From Planctomycetota bacterium (lineage in GTDB: Bacteria > Planctomycetota > Planctomycetia > Planctomycetales > Planctomycetaceae), in the NCBI GenBank assembly GCA_018242525.1, contig JAFEBS010000010.1:124001-188000 (forward strand): 64,000 bases of DNA, read 5' to 3'. Under the pieces are notes generated by a model. That model saw only the letters and a program-made list of their open reading frames with translations. It ran no database searches and was not told the DNA's origin. Position 1 is the first letter of the stretch. Every line of letters begins with the position of its first letter. This document shows, one piece after another, positions 57,041 to 64,000 of this stretch. A program made the translations under genes and the position numbers.

Positions 57041-57687
57041 TCCGTCTGGATTCGGCGGAACGTGTTGTAGTGGTCGGGCGTGTACCAGACATCCCCATCC
57101 TGACCGATAATCACTCGCTGGGGGCCCGGCCCGCCAGTATTCGGCGTCGGATGAACGTACTCTCTGTAGTAGCCCTTCGGCTTGAGTGGCAGCCGCCGCT
57201 CGCGATTCTGAAACGTGGACCCATCATTTCGATGGGAATTCCGCACTCCGCGAGCGATTCTGTCAAGAGTCGGTTGCAGGTCAATGGTGCCCTGGAACAC
57301 GACGTGACCCGTCTGATCGTGAATCGTCTGATTCTCGATTCGAGTCGATTTGGATTTCTCTTTCGTGCGACTGCTGGATGCTCCAGGACGAGTTGACCCG
57401 GCAGAGCCATCCTGCAGCGGAATAATGGCGACGTCCGGGTGCGAAGTTGCAGGCGTTTCGTCAGCAACCTGGACATCGATTGGGCGAATGGCAGGGAGGT
57501 CGTCATGAGCGTATTCAGATGTCCTGTTGCCTGGCGTTGATTGCGAGTCCCTCGTTTGCGGTGGAGCACCGCGCTGATTGCGCGTTTCCCACCACGAGAT
57601 TCCCACGACACCCACGAAGATCAGGACGATGAACCATTGGGGGAACCGACCAGGCCGTATTCCGCCAGGCGATGAATGACGAGCCAT
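57037..57687 (-). CDS. Membrane-anchored barnase/RNase T1-family ribonuclease
   Basis: 216 residues. A hydrophobic segment near 17-35 is the only membrane span, then a long, low-complexity linker (about 40-125). The C-terminal 80 residues are a microbial RNase: N-D-G-S-T-F-Q-N-R-E-R-R-L-P then G-Y-Y-R-E-Y-V (catalytic Glu), Q-R-V-I-I-G (one catalytic Arg) and T-P-D-H-Y-N-T-F (catalytic His). The second Arg, four residues before Q-R-V-I in barnase and RNase Sa, is Pro here. It is 10 bases after the POTRA gene and overlaps barstar by 4. The RNase probably sits outside the cytoplasm; activity is not certain. Confidence 0.88.
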   Translation of the reverse strand: MARHSSPGGIRPGRFPQWFIVLIFVGVVGISWWETRNQRGAPPQTRDSQSTPGNRTSEYAHDDLPAIRPIDVQVADETPATSHPDVAIIPLQDGSAGSTRPGASSSRTKEKSKSTRIENQTIHDQTGHVVFQGTIDLQPTLDRIARGVRNSHRNDGSTFQNRERRLPLKPKGYYREYVHPTPNTGGPGPQRVIIGQDGDVWYTPDHYNTFRRIQTE

Positions 57688-57697
57688 GTCCTGCTTT

Positions 57698-60061
57698 CTA
57701 TTGAGCCAGCGTCTCGAGCAATACCCTCAAATACGGCTCAATCAGCGGTTCCCAGGCGTCGTCGATGGCCGCGCGTAGCGCCTCCATCGGGTGATCGGAT
57801 CGATGCACAGAGAATTGGTGTAGAGACCGCGTGAGAGACTGGCGTTCAGACTCGGCCACCGGCAACTCGCTGACGAGTTCGTGGATTTCATGATCTTCCA
57901 CATCCTGCAACGTCTGAGCGAAGGCTCTCAACAATCGACCGATTGGAGTCCCATCCTGCAGAAACGGTTCACAATCCCACAGGAAGCGCTCGCGCTGTAA
58001 TCGCGTCAAACCTCGCCTGGCGAATTCGATTCTTAACTTCGGATTGAAAAGCCCAAACGCATGGGCGGACGCCAGGTTGTTGAGCGGGCCGGATCTGGAA
58101 TCCGACAACATCGCCTGAATCGACTGTTCCGTTCGTGATGTCCGACCGGACAGGACAAACACGATTTCGCGGATCAGTGATCGTGGCCAGGCTTGAGTTG
58201 GCAGAATCTTGTTGACATAGGGCAGAACCATCGCCGTCCAGGAGGCTGGCGGGCGTTTCTTGTTCCGGGGCAGACTCTCGGGCGGAATCCAGAACCTGTC
58301 GTTGGCGGGATTGCAGAATTCGAACACCAATTCATCAAACGCATGAAAGGCACCTCGCTTTAGCAACGAGTGCAAGACCGTGACCAGCCTCGTGACCCGG
58401 CGTTCGTCACTCGGGCTGGATCGCTCGGGGATGCACGTCGCCAGGAATGTCAACAGGTTGGACAGCGGGACGTCACCCGCTTCGACAACGCGTGCTTCGC
58501 GGGCCAGTTGCTCGTATTCATCAACCATTTGCTGATGACGGTCGGGAGCGCAACGGATCGTGATCCTGCGAACAGGTCCATGTGCCGCCTCCAGTCGCAC
58601 CAACCTCCCTGTGTTGGCATCAATCTCAACGCGATACTGTTCATTGTCAACCATCAGGCTGCCATTGTGCAGTTGCCAATGTTCGAGGTGCGATTCCCGC
58701 AACGCGGCGGCCGGGGCCGCGATCGCCTGCAGAGTGAACGGGGGACGGCGGTGCTCGAGGTTGGATTTCACACCGACTCCGAACTGAAGATTCGACATTC
58801 GTCCATTCTTGTCAGGAGGATGCGTCGTCCATTGGATCGAGGCGACCACACTTTGCGACAGACCGCGAGCCTGGTATTTCAGGCCATGGCGGGGGGACAG
58901 GATCTCCATGGTTTGTGGAGACATTTGCCCCCACAGGTCAAACCATTCTCGACCATGGTGTTCGAACAATCGCAGGCGGAGCAGGCATGACTGGTGACTG
59001 TGGGAAATGACCAGCCGAAAGTGAGCAATCAGGGCTCCCTGGGGCGGTTCCTCATCGAATTTCAGTTTTGAATCCAGGGGGTAAGTGAATTCACCGTCGA
59101 AATCGTGACCGGTGCTTTCAAAATGATTGATCCAATGTGCCAGCCGGATGGCGGCTTCTTCCTTTGCGGACAGCGGTTGTGAGAGCGCTGGAGCTTCGGG
59201 GTATTCCACCAGTTTGATCTGCAGGGTCGACGGTCCACTTCCGAACGGCCCGATGAATTTGACTTCGTGTTTCAGGAATCGCGCCGAGTTGCTCAGTTTC
59301 TGCTCGATCTGCGATTTCACTGTCGCATCCAGCACTGATCCCGGCGGCAGATCCAGATAGCGAATGACATCTTCGGCGGAGTTCTTTTCCGTGCCGAGCA
59401 CTTCGATTTCTCCGAGCACCGCCTGAGATCCTTCGTCCTGAATCGTGACCACCAGTGTTGCTGTGCCGTCCGCTTCAGCACGCGGCTCCACAGTAAACTG
59501 AACGTCGTGGTAACCCAGAAACTCAAAATGGCGGTTCATCTCTTCGTGTTTCGATTCCCAGTAGCCCGCCGCAAATGATGCGGGGCTCCCGACCTTCCAC
59601 AGGATCTGGCTGAACTTTATGGGTGCGGCCGATTCCAGTCGGGACGACGTCAGCAAAGTCTGCAGCCGATCGGCCGAGAGTGTGGCGGTACCGGCAATTT
59701 CAATTCCGCTGCTTCGAAAGCGAGGACCTTCGTGGATTGTGATTACAATGGCCGATTGACTTTCCGCGAGCCGAACGGCCACTGTGGCTTTCGCAAAACC
59801 TGCGTGCCGGTAGCCATCCAGAACTCGGACCTGAAGCAGTTTCAGCAAATCATCCCGTGAGGCATCTGGATGGCACGCCAGCAGGACGTCCAGATTGGCA
59901 CCCAGTTCGGACCGGATTTGACTGTCCGAGAATGTTTCATTGCCCGTAATCTGGAATCGGCTGGATTCTCCCAGGTCGGCCACTGTCTGCGGCGCGGCGA
60001 TTGTGATCTGCGTCAACAGGAGCAGTTGCAACCCCAGAATGATTGCAGTCAATCGCGCCAT
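57698..60061 (-). CDS. Large secreted protein with three POTRA-like domains, no barrel
   Basis: 787 residues with a signal peptide (1-23). The first 290 residues hold three POTRA-type repeats: about 35-111 (F-Q-I-T-G-N then I-T-I-H-E-G-P), 117-211 (I-E-I-A-G-T then T-I-Q-D-E-G) and 216-288 (L-G-E-I-E-V-L-G-T then I-K-L-V-E-Y). These domains normally bind barrel proteins in BamA/TpsB transporters, but the remaining 500 residues are a beta-sandwich-like part, then a helical one, with no barrel strands or C-terminal aromatic. It is the first gene of the operon with the RNase and barstar, 10 bases before the RNase. No named family is recognised; a link to RNase handling is a guess. Confidence 0.75.
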   Translation of the reverse strand: MARLTAIILGLQLLLLTQITIAAPQTVADLGESSRFQITGNETFSDSQIRSELGANLDVLLACHPDASRDDLLKLLQVRVLDGYRHAGFAKATVAVRLAESQSAIVITIHEGPRFRSSGIEIAGTATLSADRLQTLLTSSRLESAAPIKFSQILWKVGSPASFAAGYWESKHEEMNRHFEFLGYHDVQFTVEPRAEADGTATLVVTIQDEGSQAVLGEIEVLGTEKNSAEDVIRYLDLPPGSVLDATVKSQIEQKLSNSARFLKHEVKFIGPFGSGPSTLQIKLVEYPEAPALSQPLSAKEEAAIRLAHWINHFESTGHDFDGEFTYPLDSKLKFDEEPPQGALIAHFRLVISHSHQSCLLRLRLFEHHGREWFDLWGQMSPQTMEILSPRHGLKYQARGLSQSVVASIQWTTHPPDKNGRMSNLQFGVGVKSNLEHRRPPFTLQAIAAPAAALRESHLEHWQLHNGSLMVDNEQYRVEIDANTGRLVRLEAAHGPVRRITIRCAPDRHQQMVDEYEQLAREARVVEAGDVPLSNLLTFLATCIPERSSPSDERRVTRLVTVLHSLLKRGAFHAFDELVFEFCNPANDRFWIPPESLPRNKKRPPASWTAMVLPYVNKILPTQAWPRSLIREIVFVLSGRTSRTEQSIQAMLSDSRSGPLNNLASAHAFGLFNPKLRIEFARRGLTRLQRERFLWDCEPFLQDGTPIGRLLRAFAQTLQDVEDHEIHELVSELPVAESERQSLTRSLHQFSVHRSDHPMEALRAAIDDAWEPLIEPYLRVLLETLAQ

Positions 60062-60247
60062 GGTCGAGACTCCATTCCCTCAGATTGCTCGGATCCGGAA
60101 GTCCACTCCGATGGCATTTTGTAGCAAACCTGATGCGGTCTGTCTGTACGATTTCGAGGGTTTTCACAGGTGCGGTCGCTTTGCCGGACGGCCCTGCCAC
60201 GCTAAAACGGTGGACCACGGTTCTTACCTGTTTTTCGAAGCGGCTTG

Positions 60248-61858
60248 ATGTCCCTGCGTGTTTCCAACCTGCAATTGTCCGTCACGGTTCCCGAGACCGA
60301 ACTGCCACGTTTTCTTGCGCACCGCCTGGGAATCTCAGCGGACCTGTTGACGCGCTGGCGCGTCCTCAAGAAAAGTCTCGACGCCCGCTCGCCGTCCGAT
60401 CTGAAATTTGTCTACACCAGCCTGGTCGATTTGCCCGACGAAGTCCTGAATTCCGATGCCGTGCAGCGTCGACTGAAAGACGGAATTCAGTACTTCGAGC
60501 CCCCAGTTTTTGAAGACCCCGGTCACGGGGACCGACCGCTGGAACACAGGCCGGTTGTCATTGGTTCCGGCCCTGCCGGTTTGCTGGCAGGATATTACCT
60601 GGCCTGGAAGGGCTATCGTCCGATCATTCTGGAACGGGGGCCGGCGGTGAAGGAACGGGTTCCTGCCGTCCGTGCGTTCGATCGTGGCGGGCCGTTCGAT
60701 CTGGAAAACAACTATTTGTTTGGGGAAGGGGGAGCGGGTTGTTTCAGTGACGGAAAACTGACCTGTCGCCTGGAAGGCCCCGATGTCGAATGGGTCCTGG
60801 AACGATTTGTGGAATGCGGTGGCCGGTCATCCATCGTCTACGAAAACCGGCCTCATCTGGGAAGCAACAAACTGCCCATGATCTGCCGGAATTTCCGGCG
60901 CAAGATTGAAGCCCTGGGGGGCGAGTACCGATTCTCTTGTCGCATGGAGGGACTGGACATTCGTCATGGCCGCATCCACGGCGTTCAAACCTCGGGCGGT
61001 CTGATTCCGACAAACCACGCAGTCCTGGGAATCGGCCACAGCGCCCGCGACACCTACCAGATGTTGCATGATCTGGGAGTTCCGCTGCTGCCCAAGGCGT
61101 TCCAACTGGGACTGCGGATTGAACAACCGCAGGAGCAGATCAACCATCACAAATACGCTCGCTCGGAATACCTGAAACTTCTGGGGGCGGCCGACTACAC
61201 GTTGAATGCCCGCGGAGAAAAGGACGTATTCACGTTCTGCATGTGCGCCGGCGGGATCATCATCCCCAGTGTCAGCGAACCTGGAATGTTCTGTTCGAAT
61301 GGAATGAGCAATTCCCGTCACGATACTCCGTTCGCCAACAGTGGCGTGATGGTCACACTGGAACCGCACGAGTTTGGCAGTGATCACCCCCTGGCGGGAA
61401 TGCATTTGCAGCAGAAGTATGAAGCGGAAGCGTTTCGGGTCGGCGATTCAAACTATCACTGCCCGATTCAGACGGCACGCGACTTCCTGAAGCACCGGAC
61501 TCCGGATCCCGCTGCGAAGCTGAATTGCTCGTATGAACGGGGTGTCCGACCGGCTGCTTTGGATCGCGTGATTCCGCCGATCGTCGCGAATGCCCTGCGC
61601 GCCAGCCTGCCGATCCTGGACCACAAGCTGCGCGGAGACTTCCTGAAGCACGCCATTCTGGTCGGCCCGGAAATGCGCGGCAGTTCCCCAATCCGCATCG
61701 ATCGCAGTCCGCTCACCCGGCAGTGTCAGAACATCGCCGGGCTGTATCCGGTTGGTGAAGGAGCAGGCTATGCCGGGGGAATCGTCAGCGCCGCCGTCGA
61801 CGGCCTGCGCAGTGCCCGCAGCATTGTTGCAGAATTCGCACCGCTCGACAGCCCTTGA
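60248..61858 (+). CDS. FAD-dependent dehydrogenase (COG2509-type)
   Basis: 536 residues from the ATG at 60248; a TTG at 60245 would add one residue. N-terminal 90 residues form a small alpha-beta domain with K-S-L-D-A-R. The dinucleotide motif V-V-I-G-S-G-P-A-G-L-L-A-G-Y is near 102-115. F-G-E-G-G-A-G-C-F-S-D-G-K-L is the family signature, and the C-terminal Y-P-V-G-E-G-A-G-Y-A-G-G-I completes FAD binding. Substrate and partner are unknown. It is divergent from the POTRA operon with a 186-base gap. Confidence 0.88.
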   Translation: MSLRVSNLQLSVTVPETELPRFLAHRLGISADLLTRWRVLKKSLDARSPSDLKFVYTSLVDLPDEVLNSDAVQRRLKDGIQYFEPPVFEDPGHGDRPLEHRPVVIGSGPAGLLAGYYLAWKGYRPIILERGPAVKERVPAVRAFDRGGPFDLENNYLFGEGGAGCFSDGKLTCRLEGPDVEWVLERFVECGGRSSIVYENRPHLGSNKLPMICRNFRRKIEALGGEYRFSCRMEGLDIRHGRIHGVQTSGGLIPTNHAVLGIGHSARDTYQMLHDLGVPLLPKAFQLGLRIEQPQEQINHHKYARSEYLKLLGAADYTLNARGEKDVFTFCMCAGGIIIPSVSEPGMFCSNGMSNSRHDTPFANSGVMVTLEPHEFGSDHPLAGMHLQQKYEAEAFRVGDSNYHCPIQTARDFLKHRTPDPAAKLNCSYERGVRPAALDRVIPPIVANALRASLPILDHKLRGDFLKHAILVGPEMRGSSPIRIDRSPLTRQCQNIAGLYPVGEGAGYAGGIVSAAVDGLRSARSIVAEFAPLDSP

Positions 61859-61914
61859 ACCCGCCCGGTGATGCGCGCCGATGCAACGATTCTGACGTTC
61901 GCCTTGAACGCAAA

Positions 61915-62033
61915 CAGGTGCGCTGAAGGCCATCAGGCCCCGAACACTTTCTCCACGCCCCGGACTTGACCTTCACTCCATGACGAAGCATCGAAGTGAA
62001 GAGTCCGGGGCCTGACGGCATCCGGGTCGCCTG
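61915..62033. repeat. Intergenic palindromic repeat, copy B
   Basis: CAGGTG at the left end and CGCCTG at the right end flank TCAGGCCCCGAACA and GGGGCCTGACGGCATCCGG. The inner part has CCCCGGACTTGACCTTCACT facing AGTGAAGAGTCCGGGG, so it can fold into a long hairpin. It is a longer relative of copy A at 34039-34125. It lies between the FAD dehydrogenase gene and ilvD, which are convergent. Confidence 0.7.
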
Positions 62034-62084
62034 ATTCAGACGCTTCCATGGGCGGGCAGTTGCACTACGAACCCGGGAGTTCAA

Positions 62085-63767
62085 TCACTCGTCGGTGACA
62101 CATCCCTCGGAAGCACTCTTCACACGTTGAATGTATTTGTAGAGCGTGCCACGGGTGGCTTTCAGGCCCGGGGCCTTCCATCCCGCGCGTCGTCGAGCGA
62201 GTTCGGTGGACGCGAGCGCGACATCGATTCGGTTCAACTGTGCGTCAATCGCGACCATGTCGCCATCCTGCACCAGCGCAATCGGGCCTCCCTCCTGGGC
62301 TTCCGGGGTCACGTGACCGACGATGAAACCGTGTGATCCACCGGAGAATCGCCCATCCGTGATCAGTGCCACTTCAGACCCCAGGCCAGCTCCCATGATG
62401 GCGGAGGTGGGGGTCAGCATTTCGGGCATCCCGGGGCCACCCTTGGGGCCTTCATATCGGATAATGATCACGTCCCCCTTCTTGATCTTGTTCTGCTCCA
62501 GACCGTGCAGCATGTCTTCTTCGGAATCAAAGACACGGGCTGGCCCGGTGAAGATCAAGCCTTCTTTGCCGGTGATCTTGGCCACTGCGCCGTCTGGACA
62601 GAAATTGCCGCGCATGATCCGGATATGACCGCTTTCCTTGATCGGTGTTTCGATCGGTTGAATGATCCGCTGGCCTTCCGCGAGTCCTGGCAGATCCGCC
62701 AGATTCTCGGCCATCGTCTTGCCGGTCACTGTCAGGCAACTGCCGTCGATGAATCCCTTTTCCAGCAGGTACTTGAGCACGGCGGGCGTTCCACCAATGT
62801 GATGCAGGTCTTCCATCACGTATTTGCCAGAAGGCTTCAAGTCGGCAATGTACGGAACCCGGTTGCTGACGGTTTGGAAATCGTCGATCGTCAGCGGCAC
62901 ATCCACGGCACGCGCCATGGCGATCAAGTGCAACACGGCATTCGTTGAACCGCCGGTCGCCATGATCAGGACCATCGCGTTTTCGAAGGCGGCTCGGGTC
63001 ATGATGTCGCGCGGCTTGATGTCCCGTTCCAGCAGAGTTCGAATGAACTTGCCTGCGGCCAGGCACTCGCCCAGTTTGGCGGGATCTTCAGCCGGGATGG
63101 AAGAACTGTAGGGAAGCGACATCCCCATCGCTTCGATCGCCGAGGCCATGGTGTTCGCGGTGTACATCCCGCCGCACGCACCGGCACCCGGGCAGCTCTT
63201 TTCGACGATCGCCTGTCGTTCTTCGTCGGTGATTTTTCCGGCCAGGTACTCGCCGTAGCATTGGAATGCAGAAACGATGTCCAGCTTGGGATGCAGGGGA
63301 ATGCAGCCGGCGCGGATCGTGCCGCCGTACACCATCAGCGCCGGCCGGTTCAGTCGCCCCATGGCAATCAGGCAGCCGGGCATGTTTTTGTCGCATCCGG
63401 GGATCGAGATGTTGCCGTCATACCACTGCGCGGCCATGACGGTTTCGATGCTGTCGGCGATCAGATCGCGCGACTGCAACGAGTACGACATGCCGTCGGT
63501 CCCCATCGAAATCCCATCGCTGACCCCGATCGTGTTGAACCGCATGCCCACCATTCCGGCGTCACGGACACCCTCGCGGACCTTCTCAGCCAGCTTGTTC
63601 AAATGCATGTTGCAGGTGTTGCCGTCGTACCAGACACTGGCAATTCCAATCTGAGCCTTGTCCATGTCTTCACGGGTCATGCCCGTCCCGTACAGCATGG
63701 CCTGCGAGGCTCCCTGTGAACGAGGCTGGGTAATCCGCGAACTGATTTTGTTGATCTGCGGGGACAT
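62085..63767 (-). CDS. ilvD: Dihydroxy-acid dehydratase
   Basis: Dehydrates 2,3-dihydroxyisovalerate and its homologue in valine, isoleucine and leucine synthesis. 560 residues from the ATG at 63767. The cluster cysteines are in [11 protein letters not shown] and [17 protein letters not shown], and the [13 protein letters not shown] motif of the IlvD/Edd family is intact. The cysteine pattern suits either a 2Fe-2S or 4Fe-4S form. The upstream frame to 63839 has no family similarity and is not used. It stands 95 bases after an ABM-type gene on the same strand. Confidence 0.96.
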   Translation of the reverse strand: MSPQINKISSRITQPRSQGASQAMLYGTGMTREDMDKAQIGIASVWYDGNTCNMHLNKLAEKVREGVRDAGMVGMRFNTIGVSDGISMGTDGMSYSLQSRDLIADSIETVMAAQWYDGNISIPGCDKNMPGCLIAMGRLNRPALMVYGGTIRAGCIPLHPKLDIVSAFQCYGEYLAGKITDEERQAIVEKSCPGAGACGGMYTANTMASAIEAMGMSLPYSSSIPAEDPAKLGECLAAGKFIRTLLERDIKPRDIMTRAAFENAMVLIMATGGSTNAVLHLIAMARAVDVPLTIDDFQTVSNRVPYIADLKPSGKYVMEDLHHIGGTPAVLKYLLEKGFIDGSCLTVTGKTMAENLADLPGLAEGQRIIQPIETPIKESGHIRIMRGNFCPDGAVAKITGKEGLIFTGPARVFDSEEDMLHGLEQNKIKKGDVIIIRYEGPKGGPGMPEMLTPTSAIMGAGLGSEVALITDGRFSGGSHGFIVGHVTPEAQEGGPIALVQDGDMVAIDAQLNRIDVALASTELARRRAGWKAPGLKATRGTLYKYIQRVKSASEGCVTDE

Positions 63768-63862
63768 AGTTTCCACTTGGCAAAAGGGACGATGATCAGA
63801 AGAACTTGACAAGTTCGTATTGGGAAGCGTTGATTTCAAGTGACATCAACGCAAGGAAGGAC

Positions 63863-64000
63863 CTAGGAAACCAGATCCGACGGATGCGGAATCCGATCGA
63901 CCTTCGGCAAGACCCTGGGCTGGTAAATCGTGGTGTACGCGACAGCCTTACGATGGGCATCCACCGCTGCCTGATCGGTCCAGTGTTCATTCAAAATGAA
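63863..64000 (-). CDS. Antibiotic-biosynthesis-monooxygenase (ABM) family protein, C-terminal fragment
   Basis: Minus-strand frame of 45 codons that enters from the right edge of the window and ends at TAG (63863-63865). The sequence F-I-L-N-E-H-W-T-D-Q-A-A-V-D-A-H matches the ABM/quinol-monooxygenase domain, where the strand and E-x-W-x-D-x-x-A-x-x-x-H motif end the ferredoxin-like fold. The start lies outside the window. The family covers small heme-degrading and quinol-oxidising enzymes; the substrate is unknown. Confidence 0.75.
   Translation of the reverse strand, partial: FILNEHWTDQAAVDAHRKAVAYTTIYQPRVLPKVDRIPHPSDLVS

Noticed and set aside
63796..63990. 64-codon open frame on the - strand
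   Set aside because: It is Arg/Trp-rich. The frame beside it (63863-64000) carries the ABM-family motif, so this one is a shadow.

Overview
The window reads as chromosomal DNA of a planctomycete (Planctomycetota, probably order Planctomycetales). The evidence is a pair of genes of the Planctomycetes-typical DUF1501 and PSCyt1/DUF1549/DUF1553 families that overlap by 4 bases, a second DUF1501 protein, several secreted proteins with carbohydrate-binding-like or beta-helix folds, a GC-rich composition, and the short palindromic repeats between genes. No phage, integrase, transposase or CRISPR array was found. Almost all genes look like ordinary chromosomal genes in short operons on both strands.

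Layout. 1-7.7 kb (+): a cut-off unknown gene, a membrane flippase-like protein and a polyprenol-type glycosyltransferase, then aroB, a secreted ceramidase-like hydrolase, infA, rnhA, a VOC protein and a small membrane protein. 7.7-14.2 kb (-): a DUF4256 protein, elongation factor G, a SIS-domain sugar isomerase-like protein, ispG and a glycolate-oxidase-type Fe-S subunit. 14.4-15.4 kb (+): GDP-mannose 4,6-dehydratase. 15.4-18.3 kb (-): a divergent HSP90-family ATPase with a helical-repeat partner. 18.3-25.2 kb: the DUF1501/PSCyt1 pair (-) and a secreted FAD oxidoreductase (+). 25.3-28.9 kb (-): hemB followed by a secreted double-NPCBM protein. 29.0-31.2 kb (+): a small zinc-ribbon-like protein, then an EboA-like and a TatD-like gene, which form a reduced ebo cluster. 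31.2-36.3 kb (-): a protein kinase and PP2C phosphatase signalling pair, a beta-hydroxyacid dehydrogenase and a secreted beta-helix protein. A tRNA-Ser(CGA) lies at 36.7 kb.

37.0-41.7 kb (+): sialate O-acetylesterase, fabH and recQ. 41.7-44.9 kb (-): error-prone DNA polymerase DnaE2. 45.1-49.3 kb (+): a DUF1501 protein, cardiolipin synthase, a methyltransferase and a small coiled-coil protein. 49.3-51.8 kb (-): a three-gene operon of an unknown protein, a LolA-like lipoprotein and a RidA-like protein. 52.2 kb (+): rimI. 52.8-55.2 kb (-): an SDR reductase and a CoA-transferase. 55.4-56.6 kb (+): a HGSNAT/DUF5009 acyltransferase with a frameshift. 56.6-60.1 kb (-): a POTRA-repeat protein, a membrane-anchored barnase-like RNase and a barstar inhibitor. 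60.2-61.9 kb (+): an FAD dehydrogenase. 62.1-64.0 kb (-): ilvD and the end of an ABM-type monooxygenase.

Most worth a second look are the POTRA/barnase/barstar operon, the HSP90-like/helical-repeat pair, the two-gene ebo cluster, the kinase/phosphatase dyad without its usual vWA partner, and at least three families of palindromic intergenic repeats. One repeat (28-bp arms, perfect) lies just before recQ. Another occurs in two copies 28 kb apart, and one of those copies supplies the stop codon of its neighbouring gene.
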